This document shows positions 9,326 through 20,838 of a stretch of 64,000 bases of DNA, one piece after another (the stretch's first letter is position 1; every line of letters starts with the position of its first letter). The DNA lies in contig NC_039478.1 of assembly GCF_003590095.1 (NCBI RefSeq), forward strand, positions 23,622,001 through 23,686,000, in the 5' to 3' direction. A program made the translations under genes and the position numbers. This DNA comes from Trichoplusia ni (Eukaryota > Arthropoda > Insecta > Lepidoptera > Noctuidae). The notes under the pieces are model-generated. The model ran no database searches and was not told the DNA's origin. It worked only from the letters and a program-made list of their open reading frames with translations.

Positions 9326-11166
9326 TGTTGTGGTTGCGACGTAGCCGGCCGCTAGCGCGCGGTGTGGGTGCTAGTTGTGTTGTGGTTGCGACGTGGCCGG
9401 CCGCTAGCGCGCGGTGTGGGTGCTAGTTGTGCTGTGGTTGCGACGTGGCCGGCCGCTAGCGCGCGGTGTGGGTGCTAGTTGTGTTGTGGTTGCGACGTGG
9501 CCGGCCGCTAGCGCGCGGTGTGGGTGTTAGTTGTGTTGTGGTTGCGACGTGGCCGGCCGCTAGCGCGCGGTGTGGGTGCTAGTTGTGTTGTGGTTGCGAC
9601 GTGGCCGGCCGCTAGCGCGCGGTGTGGGTGTTAGTTGTGTTGTGGTTGCGACGTGGCCGGCCGCTAGCGCGCGCTGTGGGTGCTAGTTGTGTTGTGGTTG
9701 CGACGTGGCCGGCCGCTAGCGCGCGGTGTGGGTGTTAGTTGTGTTGTGGTTGCGACGTGGCCGCCGCTAGCGCGCGGTGTGGGTGTTAGTTGTGTTGTGG
9801 TTGCGACGTGGCCGGCCGCTAGCGCGCGGTGTGGGTGCTAGTTGTGTTGTGGTTGCGACGTGGCCGGCGCTAGCGCGCGGTGTGGGTGTTAGTTGTGTTG
9901 TGGTTGCGACGTGGCCGGCCGCTAGCGCGCGGTGTGGGTGCTAGTTGTGTTGTGGTTGCGACGTGGCCGGCCGCTAGCGCGCGGTGTGGGTGTTAGTTGT
10001 GTTGTGGTTGCGACGTGGCCGGCCGCTAGCGCGCGGTGTGGGTGCTAGTTGTGTTGTGGTTGCGACGTGGCCGGCCGCTAGCGCGCGCTGTGGGGTGCTA
10101 GTTGTGTTGTGGTTGCGACGTGGCCGGCCGCTAGCGCGCGGTGTGGGTGTTAGTTGTGTTGTGGTTGCGACGTGGCCGGCGCTAGCGCGCGGTGTGGGTG
10201 CTGTTGTGTTGTGTTGCGACGTGGCCGGCCGCTAGCGCGCGGTGTGGTGCTAGTTGTGTTGTGGTTGCGACGTGGCCGGCCGCTAGCGCGCGGTGTGGGT
10301 GCTAGTTGTGTTGTGGTTGCGACGTGGCCGGCCGCTAGCGCGCCGGTGTGGGTGTTAGTTGTGTTGTGGTTGCGACGTGGCGGCCGCTAGCGCGCGGTGT
10401 GGGTGCTAGTTGTGTTGTGGTTGCGACGTGGCCGGCCGCTAGCGCGCGGTGTGGGTGTTAGTTGTGTTGTGGTTGCGACGTGGCCGGCCGCTAGCGCGCG
10501 GTGTGGGTGCTAGTTGTGTTGTGGTTGCGACGTGGCCGGCCGCTAGCGCGCGCTGTGGGTGCTAGTTGTGTTGTGGTTGCGACGTGGCCGGCCGCTAGCG
10601 CGCGTGTGGGTGTTAGTTGTGTTGTGGTTGCGACGTGGCCGGCCGCTAGCGCGCGGTGTGGGTGCTAGTTGTGTTGTGGTTGCGACGTGGCCGGCCGCTA
10701 GCGCGCGGTGTGGGGTGCTAGTTGTGTTGTGGTTGCGACGTGGCCGGCCGCTAGCGCGCGGTGTGGGTGCTAGTTGTGTTGTGGTTGCGACGTGGCCGGC
10801 CGCTAGTGCACGGTGTGGGTGCTAGTTGTGTTGTGGTTGCGACGTGGCCGGCCGCTAGCGCGCGGTGTGGGTGCTAGTTGTGTTGTGGTTGCGACGTGGC
10901 CGGCCGCTAGCGCGCGGTGTGGGTGCTAGTTGTGTTGTGGTTGCGACGTGGCCGGCCGCTAGTGCACGGTGTGGGTGCTAGTTGTGTTGTGGTTGCGACG
11001 TGGCCGGCCGCTAGCGCGCGGTGTGGGTGCTAGTTGTGTTGTGGTTGCGACGTGGCCGGCCGCTAGTGCACGGTGTGGGGGCTAGTTGTGTTGTGGTTGC
11101 GACGTGGCCGGCCGCTAGCGCGCGGTGTGGGTGCTAGTTGTGTTGTGGTTGCGACGTACCCGGCGA
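9326..11166. repeat. 52-bp GC-rich minisatellite, about 35 copies
   Basis: A head-to-tail array of a 52-bp unit with the core tgttgtggttgcgacgtgg, then ccggccgctagcgcgcgg, then tgtgggtgctagttg. The unit is about 67% GC and has seven CpG sites, inside DNA that is roughly one-third GC. Copies are nearly identical; differences are single substitutions (gctag/gttag, gcgcgcgg/gcgcgctg, gctagcgcgc/gctagtgcac) and 1-3 base indels. The unit length is not a multiple of three, so the long open frames through it (for example 9984-10235, 10154-10390, 10559-10825) are artefacts of low stop density. The first copy carries cgtagcc and the last cgtaccc in place of cgtggcc. Confidence 0.95.
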
Positions 11167-11174
11167 CAGTGTGT

Positions 11175-11293
11175 AAAGTTGTAGGAAATAAGTAATGATA
11201 CACCCATTACTTATTTCCTACAACTTTATGTGATGACTTCGGGTGTTAATTCGGGACTTAATGGGTGTATCATTACTTATTTCCTACAACTTT
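11175..11293. repeat. Inverted repeat flanking the minisatellite
   Basis: A 32-bp block starting aaagttgtaggaaataagta at 11175-11206 is repeated inverted at 11262-11293. An extra inverted copy of about 23 bp (11206-11227) directly follows the left arm and gives a tight hairpin. It lies 9 bp past the array edge. Confidence 0.75.
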
Positions 11294-14200
11294 ATGTCTA
11301 AAATACTTAAATTACCTATACCTATAAATACTATATACACTACACTTTACTATTTCTAATCTCACAGACATATGTGGCACCTGACATAGAATGTACAACT
11401 TACTGCTACATATTATGGTAGTTATAAACTAGATATCTTCATTCTACATACATTCTATTCTTACCAATGAATAACATCTATTGTATATGTGTGTGCTATT
11501 GCAGCTCCCGAACAGGGCTGATGATGAGTTGTGATTGTTTGCAATGTGTCTCAACAATCTGTTAACTGTTTGAAGTCATCTCGACCTATGGAATAAGCAC
11601 TATGACTGCTTGAAGTGTGTTGTTTTGTTTTCGAATGACTCACTCAAGACGCTTTGCTTAGTTATACAGTTTACTTGGTAGATGAATAGATCGTAGGCTA
11701 ACTTTTGATGATTTGTTCCGCCCTTAAAACGCCAGTCAACTATTTTATTTAGTCATTAAATTTTTATCGAACGTAGGTATGTACCTATGTTAAGTTTTAA
11801 TACAGGTTCTTACAAGGTGTTGTGGTAACTACAAATTGTGTGAGTTTGTTGTGTATTTGGCGGGAGCGATTTAGTAGGTCTCGCACAGGTAACATTCTGC
11901 TACATATGGTAACCGCCTACGTGATGCTCATTGGACTTCAATACAGTTAAATGAGATTGTTGAATGTGCACATCAAGCCCTAGATCTTCAAAGTCTTTGA
12001 ACGCCGGGTAACGAGTGATTGTAAATGTATTAATTAAAAGTAAGCACTACATTGTAGTTGTAAACCTATTTAAAAACCAATTTGTGCGGTTCTATTCAGC
12101 GGTTAATGCTTCATTAAGCTATTGTTTATAATGACTTGATACACACGTCTCCACTGCCTCGCGACAAGATGTATTCAAGGTGTCATTGCTTATAAATTAA
12201 TAGAATCGCAGCGGGTAATTGCTCTGTGGGTATTTGCGAGTGTGGCTGTTTGCGATGTCGCCAAAGCAAAGTGAGTGTCGCTAGTCGTTTCGTTGTCTTT
12301 TATGACATCTTACCGTGGTATGTGGCAATTTAACTTTTGGTTTTTACAAGCTGCGCATGCGCAAGTTATGTGGCTGTCGTTTGGTTGTGGTACGTATTTA
12401 TCAAGGCCAACTTAATAGTATTTTTTTTTAACTATCATCTATCTATCTTAATATTTTATGAAGTTTAAGCAAGATCTGCATTTTTGTACACATTTTCTTG
12501 CTTTAACTTGTACTCTTGTTACTAACGAATACTACCTATAACTAATTAATATTATAAATACGTATAATAAAATTTTACGTATTTATAATATTATTTTTAG
12601 GTTAAAACATTTCTCCAAGCATCGAGCGCTATCGCAGTGGTCGATACGATGTTATTGCAAGTCGACAAAGAGGGTAGAGGCAAAAAAAGAGTCACAGTGT
12701 ATTTAAATAGTGTCCGTTGCAAGGGAATCAATGAAGGTGGCGCTGTAGTAGCAAAAGGTTTTTTTTAACGCCACGTTATGTTACATTTGGCAACCAAAAT
12801 AAAAATGAGACCGTAGTGTTGTTTTTAATTTTGATAATTTTCGATTTATTATACTCCATACTTTCAAATATTTAAACTTAGCTTACTTGACTCTGTTTTA
12901 AATTACCAAATTTTAAATTTCTACGTACCCCACTAGCGATATTCCTGTGACTGTTCGGAACTACAATTTGATGTTTACAATTGGACACTTCTTCAAAGTA
13001 ACTTGGGGTAAGATTAACGGTCTTTTATGGGGGTAACTTACCCCTATCAAATACTTCTCTTTACCTCTTCCTTCCTTATAAGTTAGGCAGAATGGCTGCG
13101 TAGTTGTGTACTTTAATTTGTGAACTTTACAAGATTGATACATTTGAGCGTACATCGCGTATGCTTGTAGAAACGTTGATACCTAACTACGGGGGAAGAT
13201 CTCTTCCACCGTTATATACATCTATTCAATATATAATAATATTTATGAAAAATATATTTACTATAACTTCCGATACACTTGTGCAAAGTCACTTCCATCA
13301 AGACACACGCATAAAATAGTATCGAGACGTTTACAATGCTGAGTAAACAGCAACTGTTGCAGATGAAAGGGACAGTGTTACGCACACTGCTATGAGCTGT
13401 CTCGCTCTTGCAATATAGTGTTACTGAGTGCAAATTTTCGTTGTAATTTTAATTTTCTGTAGAAGTGAATTCCCACAAGTGTGATCGTTAATTAAATGCA
13501 TTATTCTAGTAAACTACCTATATAAGAGGCTCTCCAGAACATTCGACTAATGAACATAGAACACGGTAATTTTTATAGCCTTTATAAAAAATGATAGAGC
13601 GAGATAGCTATATCTAGCATCTCTTTTTGGCCTACGATACTGCGAAACTCTTTGCCGAATTAATATTTGTACCGATTTGCCTGTGTTTATCAGCTACTAA
13701 ATAATATAATTTAACTTTTTCAAGGGGTTTTGGTTATTACTGACTTTTTACTTAGAAAAAACTAGATCCATCGCATTTTGCAGAATAACTTGGTCTACCA
13801 GCAACTAGCAATTGTTTTGATCATTTTTATTTTCTCTTACATCTGTATCTACATCAATTAGTTTCAACATATTATTGAGTGTTTCTTAATATTAAATTTG
13901 AACAGACAGATAATAAGAAAGCATAAAAGAAATCAGACAAAATCAAAAACAAAAATCAGAAAAAAATATATTCATAAAAATGTATACAAATAGAACGCGT
14001 TAAAACAATTACATTTTATTTTTTTAACTGTGCATTTTTTTAAATAAATAATCATCTTTATAATATCAGTTCAGTTAAATCTAAATCATATTAGCAAATA
14101 AACTCTATAACAATCGTGGCTTTTCTTAGAACTTGTTTGATTGAAGAGATATGAAATTGTTGCGAGCTATAAATTATAATTTCGTCACGAAACACCCTGA

Positions 14201-15570
14201 ATTTTGTGACCACACTCATTTATATGAAAAGATTGACTACGGTCAGGCGTTTAACACACGGCACCATACTCCGCAACGGTATACGTATCAGATATTTTTT
14301 TTTAATATCCAGACAGCCAAGTCAATTAACTTCAATAGATAACAGTTGTAAGTCACGTGATTGAAGTTATTTCAACGAAATGTCATTTTCATACATTTCA
14401 TTTTAAAGATTGTAAAAATTGTCTTGGGGGGCTGATACGTATCACCTATCACGGCGGTTCAAGATGCTGTGTGAAAATTGCTTTAGGAAAGAGTCTTCTG
14501 AAGTTATTCAAAGCGATCCCGCGGGTCTGACAAGATGAAGGGCGGACCCGCGCGGTGTTAATAGTCATTGTATGACGAAATCATCAACTAGTCGCCTCGT
14601 TAAAATGAAGCAAGCAGGCTCTATGGTACTCTGAAGAAATCACATTTTTTTTAATCTTTACCTAATTTATCACATTAGATTTTTTGGCCTATACGATGGC
14701 CAGTAAATTTAGTACTCTCAAAAGAGTTTTTATTTAATTTCAATAAAGCACGACAGTAAAGTACCTGTTCGTTCTGTGTACACTTACAATTAGACAATTT
14801 AATTATTATTGAATGTTTTTTAAAGAATGTTTGTAATATCAGCCAGTGTAGTAAGAAAATCGATGTTATTAATAAATTACTAGTCTTATGGCATTGGAAT
14901 AAAGTCCAAATTTGAAAACCTGGAAACTATACTTCGATTTTCTTGTTCAATTCAAAAGTTTTTAAATTTCTATGATTAAATATTTGAAGTTTGTTATGAA
15001 TAGATAATACTACATTACATCCCATCTAGAATTAATTCATTCTAATAATTAAGACTTACAGCTATTCGGTTATGCACTGTTTTTTTTTTGTTATTGATAT
15101 GAGAACTATTAATTATGAATACTCAAAAACGACATTGACTATTTTGAGTTACGATATTAATTAGAATATAATGGCAAGTATATTTGACCCAGTTTCTGAA
15201 GAGGAGGTTAGCAAATCAGTATTTTATCTATCACCCTTCAACTCAAGTACTATAACTGGTTGTTATTGCTACCGTTTTAGCTAAATGACTCAAGTTTACA
15301 ACTCGTTCTTTCAGAAACTGAATTTAAAATAAGTTATCAGACGTAGGACCTACGATACCTGTAAAACATCTACTTAGGCTAGCTTAACATTAAAAAAAAA
15401 TGAAATAGGTGAACCATTTCATTTTATGAGCCATTCATCTTTCAGTTGCTGTTGCAGGAGTCGAGTGGCACGGTCTTGGTCTACGGTCTACGGGTCGTAG
15501 CGACGCGTAGTAAGACGTAGATTGTTGTAACTCTGCCACACGGCAACAGTCTCCGTAGCGCTACGGCTGC
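11294..15570. other. Intergenic DNA downstream of PDPR
   Basis: No supported gene. It contains an AT-rich palindrome (12547-12593) and a GC-rich island with an 8-bp stem (about 14518-14553, cgcgggtc/gacccgcg). The part next to 15571 is the 3' flank of PDPR; no clear minus-strand AATAAA was seen close to the stop. Confidence 0.4.
12547..12593. repeat. AT-rich palindrome
   Basis: taatattataaatacgta pairs perfectly with tacgtatttataatatta around an 11-nt loop. Confidence 0.55.
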
Positions 15571-15700
15571 CTAGGGCTGGTAGTGGCGGCCCAGGTACTG
15601 CGGGTCGTGCAGCTTGCGCGTCGCCTGGTACACGTCGCGCTCCTTGTCCGGGTACTTCGTCGGCAAGTTCGGCGAGTGGAGATTCAATTTGGCAGCGTAT
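15571..15700 (-). CDS. PDPR: PDPR terminal exon I
   Basis: Acceptor caacag; phase 2 in, stop TAG at 15571-15573. Encodes YAAKLNLHSPNLPTKYPDKE... to LGRHYQP, the C-terminus. Confidence 0.87.
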
Positions 15701-18700
15701 CTGTTGATATTTGTATTATTTTATAAATGGTTTACAATGATAGTCTTTGTAAGTTAATCGACTACACGTAAGAGCCAAGTCACAATGTTTACGCCCCTAA
15801 AAGACGTCGTTGCTCATGCATATTTTTGTTGGGTTTTTGGAGGCAATCGAAACCTTGGATCCCTGATATCCTCGCCCAGAGGCGAACTTGAAAACATCAA
15901 TGGTTGATATGCTGTGCTAAGCATTTATAAGACTATTTATATATGTATCAAAATAGAAGAATGTATCTATTCATGAATAATAAAGCCAGTAAGTGTGTGA
16001 CCTGATGCCGGCGATATCGATCTCGTAGTGTCCGTTGAGCACGAAGTCGTCGGTGATGCGCTGCGGGACGCCTTCGTCGTCCAGGTTCTCCACGAAGCCG
16101 AGACACACCTGCGCAAACGTTAGTCTTACAACTACATACTTACAAACTTAACAAACCGGTAATGTGAGGCCCAGATAAGGGGGACTGAGGATTCTGTATA
16201 ATTATGGTAACGAAAACTTTATTTTTCAGCAGTTGCAGATCAGACTGCAGTTGCTTGACCTCGTTCTAAATTTTTACTATCTGTTGTTGTAGCGGCAAAT
16301 ATATAATCTGTGGATATTTCATCTGTCTATATCCTGGCAGTGAGATTGTGTGGTCACACCTGTTTCTTGAAGGTGAACCCGTAGCTGGTGGTGGTGGTCT
16401 GCCCGCAGTAGTTGCCGTCCCTGTAGATGGGCTCGCCGCCCCACGACCACAGGTCCATCTCGTGGTCGTGGTCGGTCAGGAGCAGCTGCACGTACTGCCG
16501 GCGGATACCCTCCTCACGCTGCCGGAGCAGGGCCTCGCGACCGATGAATGGGATGTCTTTCTATAGGATAAATATCTCACATGTATGTCTTTTATCTCAT
16601 AAAAGACTTTAAGTCAAAGATCTTTATTGTGAGATAGCGGTTTAAAAAGGTAAAAAAAAGAAATGAATAATCAAACATTAACATTAAGTAAAATATGATC
16701 AATTATTTAAATAAAAAAATATTAATTATATCTTGCATCAAAACATCAAGGGACAGTTTCGGTTTAACTGTTCAAGAAAATGTCGGGATAAAAATTCATC
16801 ATAGTTTCCATCACTAGTGACCGATGCACGCTGGTTCAGGCAGCTACAACCACAAAACCAATATAGACTCACATCAAACTTGACTCTCCAGGTGCGACCA
16901 CACTCGAGCGGCGTGGTTATGGTGTCGAGGTCCTGCCCCCAGAACGCGAAGAACTTCTCGACGCGGAGAGCGCGCGACGCGTAGTAGCCGACGTGGGAGA
17001 TGCCGTACTTCTCGCCGACGGTCATCAGCCGAGTGTACACGTGCAGGGCGAACTACATGCGAAACACGACTTTATGTCTCTTGTCTTAACGTCTAAAGTT
17101 TATTGCGGATGCCGACAGTGTGGTATATGCCGTGAATCGCGAATAACAAATGAATCATCTGGCATTTACTTTACATAGTCAGATACTATAGTTGATGCGT
17201 CGTATGATGATATGCGTGTAAATGTAATAATTGACAATCGTAGTTAAGTTTCCGATAAAAATATTCGATTGTTTAAAAATATCGAATTAGTTCTCTAGAT
17301 TTTTGATAACTTTGAATAAATTTGCATAGCAAAGTATATGAGAACTGTTACGCACATGATCATACGGCGTATCAACCATAGTACTTATAACGGCAATGGT
17401 TGACTAGGCCCTTACCTCGTTAGGTATATAGAGCACATAGCCCAGCTCCCCAGTGTGCGTCAGGTTCATAGCGCGGACCCCGTTAGCGAGCCCCACGTCG
17501 ATCTCCTTGAAGGTGAAGAAGGGGAAGTTCTTGGGAGCGAGGTCCGTGTCGGTGAGCTCGGACAGCAGGTTCCTGGTAAAGGGGCCCATGATGCAGATGG
17601 CGGTGTACATGGAAGTGACGTCAGACAGCGACACGGAGCCGTTGGACGGCAGGTGGCGCTTCAGCCACGCCTTGCAGCGAGTCTGCTGGATAGTCGGCGC
17701 TATCATCATGTAGCTGTAACAAATGTGCACTGTTGTATAAAGGTGGATTCATCGCTACGGAGTGTGTAGAGACACTTGCATGTTTTAAGAAGCGAATTGA
17801 ACAGTCTAAAATGGAAACTAAAATATTTCTTGCATTTCGGAAGACATTCGCATTAAAATATATTTCGCAATGAGAAATTGGCTGTAATACTACACTGTAA
17901 GGTTCTTTTTTCATGTACATGTATGCTATTACCGCTAAGCAGGGGAACAAGCACTATAACACGTGGGAATAAGGTCGATATTCGCGCGACTCACTGGTAG
18001 TCGGAGATACGCGCGAGGCTGCAGTCGTTCTCGTAGCCGCCGCGCTCGTTCTGCATGCCCGTGTGGATGATGCTGCCCACCGGCACGTCCACGTCGTTGG
18101 AACACAGGTACTGGAGCAAGTCCACTACCTCGCGGCCTTGAGACTGGGGACCGAGGAAAGCCACGTTATACCACAATATGCGCAGAATTTACAAGTGAAG
18201 CGTATTTCGGAAACGTGGTAGGTGCCAGGCAGGATAGCAAGATTTTTCTCCATACTTTTTAAGTCGTCTAAGATTTTGAGACTCACGTAATTGTATTGTA
18301 TATTCATATACCAAGACAATATTTCGGTCTCAGTAATAAAAAAAATAATCCTGCCAATTATGCTGATGCTAAATAACCTCATTGTTTTTTTTTTTCAATT
18401 GGTTGTCACGAAAAAATGCTGTAAAAACGCCACAGTCTTTTGCATGATAATCTCTCATCCGAGCAGTCAGTGTGGATCACCTGTAAGTCCATCTTAGCGA
18501 AGGACGAATAGTCGGCAAGTCCGACTCGCTCGCGACACGCCCAGTACTCGCGCTGCACGGTGTCGAACCAGTGCGGCTTGCCGAACGTCTTCGTCGACGC
18601 TATCTTGAACGGGCGCGGCTTGTCTGACGGCTCGTTTTCTCCTGTCCAAGGGCAAAGTGGTGTGCTTCAGAATTTAGGACACTTACTAAAAGAAAAGACT

Positions 18701-19671
18701 TCAAAATCATAAGTAACGTGTATGAAATCGAGTGAAAGTCGGAAAGGCTAATGCAACAGCAGGATGGTTAAGTTTCGTTTCTTCAGAAAAATGTAGTGAA
18801 GGTTTTAGAATCGTTTCACCAATACAATTCTAACTAGAAGATATAAAAAATATTTCAATACTCATATTCCTAACATTCAGAAACCAAAAGATCTCAGTTG
18901 ATTACAACTGTATATACTGACCGATGGTTTCGAACCAGGTGGGCCTTTCGTAGCCCATGACCTGTCCGAACACGGCGCCGTTGTCCCTCAGCGTCGGGTA
19001 GATGGGCGACAGGCGCAGGTTGCGGCCCGTCTCGAACTCGTGGAACGGGTACGGGAGACCGTAGTGCACGCCTGCGATAAACATGTATCTCGTAAATTGT
19101 ATGATAGACATCTAGCTACGAGATACCTGATCACTTCAAAAACGACGGTCGTTAGTTATTAGGGCATCTGATCTGCAGTCTCGTGTGGAACCATTCATTT
19201 TAGTGCAGACATAAATAATCGTTGAAGAAGATGTGGATCTAAATTTCGATCCTAGAACGTAAATGTTCCCAAAAAAGTTTCAATAGACTTGATATGGAAC
19301 TAGTTCTAACCATCATATGATAACCATTTATCATAAACTTTCAAGAAGCAACTCGCGAAGTAATATCGCGTTGAAGCGTCTTTTGGGCACCAAGAAAAAT
19401 ATCTAAATTAACAAAATTTTCTTAAAAGCTGTTTAGGACGAAATGCAATTGAAACGAAGATCAACATAGAGTACTAACCGGGTACTTCCTTGACCCGATC
19501 CCTGAGGAACCTCTTATTGTTGTGGAGGCCGAGGAAGCGGTTCAGCCCGAGCTCGTACATGTCGTACTTGGAGTATCCGTCCACGATCTCTTCGACCGTC
19601 GCCTCGGCCACGCCGCCCGCCGCCGATATACCGACAGTCTTCATGCCGGCAGCCACGTGGTAGTTGAACAT
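15571..19671 (-). CDS. PDPR: Pyruvate dehydrogenase phosphatase regulatory subunit, C-terminal 522 residues (nine exons)
   Basis: PDPR is a mitochondrial matrix flavoprotein-like subunit that modulates the phosphatase which dephosphorylates and reactivates pyruvate dehydrogenase E1. It is related to dimethylglycine and sarcosine dehydrogenases. Nine exons join in perfect phase and end at TAG (15571-15573). The order seen is: end of the FAD-dependent oxidoreductase domain (fragment residues 1-64, KTVGISAAGGVAEATVEEIV), linker with LRLSPIYPTLRDNGAVFGQV and GYERPTWF, then the aminomethyltransferase-like folate-binding region (SNDVDVPVGSIIHTGM, GGYENDCSLARI, LTHTGELGYVLYIP, RVEKFFAFWGQDLDTITTPL) and the C-terminal barrel (GREALLRQ, DLWSWGGEPIY, VCLGFVENL, HYEIDIAGIR). 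These match remembered PDPR wording better than DMGDH or SARDH. Human PDPR is about 880 residues, so about 350 N-terminal residues, including the mitochondrial presequence and the FAD-binding fold, lie in or beyond the gap at 19839. Confidence 0.9.
16002..16108 (-). CDS. PDPR: PDPR exon H
   Basis: Acceptor gcgcag, donor gtcaca; phase 0 in, phase 2 out. Encodes VCLGFVENLDDEGVPQRIT and FVLNGHYEIDIAGI. Confidence 0.87.
16360..16560 (-). CDS. PDPR: PDPR exon G
   Basis: Acceptor ctatag, donor gtgtga; phase 0 both ends (67 codons). Encodes KDIPFIGREALLRQREEGIR and DLWSWGGEPIYRDGNYCGQT. Confidence 0.88.
16873..17052 (-). CDS. PDPR: PDPR exon F
   Basis: Acceptor catgtag, donor gtgagt; phase 0 both ends (60 codons). 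Encodes VYTRLMTVGEKYGISHVGYY, RALRVEKFFAFWGQDLDTI and TTPLECGR. Confidence 0.9.
17416..17713 (-). CDS. PDPR: PDPR exon E
   Basis: Acceptor ttacag, donor gtaagg; phase 2 in, phase 0 out. The largest exon (298 nt). Encodes YMMIAPTIQQTRCKAWLKRH, SMYTAICIMGPFTRNLLSEL and MNLTHTGELGYVLYIPNE of the folate-binding fold. Confidence 0.9.
17995..18143 (-). CDS. PDPR: PDPR exon D
   Basis: Acceptor ccccag, donor gtgagt; phase 0 in, phase 2 out. Encodes LLQYLCSNDVDVPVGSIIHT and NERGGYENDCSLARISDY, strongly family-specific wording. Confidence 0.9.
18481..18641 (-). CDS. PDPR: PDPR exon C
   Basis: Acceptor gacag, donor gtgatc (weak but in phase); phase 1 in, phase 0 out. Encodes KTFGKPHWFDTVQREYWACR and ERVGLADYSSFAKMDLQ, the opening of the aminomethyltransferase-like domain. 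Confidence 0.87.
18922..19071 (-). CDS. PDPR: PDPR exon B
   Basis: Acceptor cgcag, donor gtcagt; phase 1 in and out. Encodes GVHYGLPYPFHEFETGRNLR, LSPIYPTLRDNGAVFGQV and MGYERPTWFETI, the hinge between the oxidoreductase and folate-binding parts. Confidence 0.88.
19479..19671 (-). CDS. PDPR: PDPR exon A
   Basis: Bounded by ttacag at its 5' side and a gttagt donor (minus strand). Enters phase 0 and leaves phase 1. Encodes FNYHVAAGMKTVGISAAGG... to RFLRDRVKEVP, the end of the oxidoreductase domain. The ATG at its first codon is internal, not the true start. Confidence 0.85.
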
Positions 19672-19838
19672 CTGTAAGTTATTGTTCTGTGGGTGACCAG
19701 TTACATTTCTCCGAGCAATAACGTTTTGAGTAGTTAATTTGAATAGTTAAAGTTACGTCACTTGTCGAAATGGAATGTAATTTCAGTGCAGTCATTGTCT
19801 GACCACAAAGAGAGACATACTAAGACAATTACTGGAAT

Positions 19839-20838
19839 NNNNNNNNNNNNNNNNNNNNNNNNNNNNNNNNNNNNNNNNNNNNNNNNNNNNNNNNNNNNNN
19901 NNNNNNNNNNNNNNNNNNNNNNNNNNNNNNNNNNNNNNNNNNNNNNNNNNNNNNNNNNNNNNNNNNNNNNNNNNNNNNNNNNNNNNNNNNNNNNNNNNNN
20001 NNNNNNNNNNNNNNNNNNNNNNNNNNNNNNNNNNNNNNNNNNNNNNNNNNNNNNNNNNNNNNNNNNNNNNNNNNNNNNNNNNNNNNNNNNNNNNNNNNNN
20101 NNNNNNNNNNNNNNNNNNNNNNNNNNNNNNNNNNNNNNNNNNNNNNNNNNNNNNNNNNNNNNNNNNNNNNNNNNNNNNNNNNNNNNNNNNNNNNNNNNNN
20201 NNNNNNNNNNNNNNNNNNNNNNNNNNNNNNNNNNNNNNNNNNNNNNNNNNNNNNNNNNNNNNNNNNNNNNNNNNNNNNNNNNNNNNNNNNNNNNNNNNNN
20301 NNNNNNNNNNNNNNNNNNNNNNNNNNNNNNNNNNNNNNNNNNNNNNNNNNNNNNNNNNNNNNNNNNNNNNNNNNNNNNNNNNNNNNNNNNNNNNNNNNNN
20401 NNNNNNNNNNNNNNNNNNNNNNNNNNNNNNNNNNNNNNNNNNNNNNNNNNNNNNNNNNNNNNNNNNNNNNNNNNNNNNNNNNNNNNNNNNNNNNNNNNNN
20501 NNNNNNNNNNNNNNNNNNNNNNNNNNNNNNNNNNNNNNNNNNNNNNNNNNNNNNNNNNNNNNNNNNNNNNNNNNNNNNNNNNNNNNNNNNNNNNNNNNNN
20601 NNNNNNNNNNNNNNNNNNNNNNNNNNNNNNNNNNNNNNNNNNNNNNNNNNNNNNNNNNNNNNNNNNNNNNNNNNNNNNNNNNNNNNNNNNNNNNNNNNNN
20701 NNNNNNNNNNNNNNNNNNNNNNNNNNNNNNNNNNNNNNNNNNNNNNNNNNNNNNNNNNNNNNNNNNNNNNNNNNNNNNNNNNNNNNNNNNNNNNNNNNNN
20801 NNNNNNNNNNNNNNNNNNNNNNNNNNNNNNNNNNNNNN
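19839..20838. other. Assembly gap, exactly 1000 N
   Basis: A run of exactly 1000 ambiguous bases, the usual size of a scaffolding placeholder. It separates the 5'-truncated PDPR (minus) from the 5'-truncated DDX31 (plus). Open frames called across it at 19758-20849 are artefacts of the N run. Confidence 0.98.

Noticed and set aside
9984..10825. Three plus-strand ORFs with repeated VLVVLWLRRGRPLARG peptides
   Set aside because: They are readings through the 52-bp array in shifting frames. The unit is not a multiple of three and indels change frame, so there is no consistent protein.
9326..11166. Could the regular array be a CRISPR
   Set aside because: Units are contiguous and near-identical with no unique spacers, and the context is an insect nuclear genome.
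16348..16612. Plus-strand ORFs over PDPR exon G
   Set aside because: Shadows of the minus-strand PDPR exon.
17453..17769. Plus-strand ORFs over PDPR exon E
   Set aside because: Shadows of the minus-strand exon, which has family-specific sequence and correct splice sites.
15571..19671. Sarcosine or dimethylglycine dehydrogenase as the identity of the minus-strand gene
   Set aside because: The same superfamily, but SNDVDVPVGSIIHTGM, RVEKFFAFWGQDLDTITTPL and DLWSWGGEPIY fit remembered PDPR wording better. The missing N-terminus leaves a small doubt.
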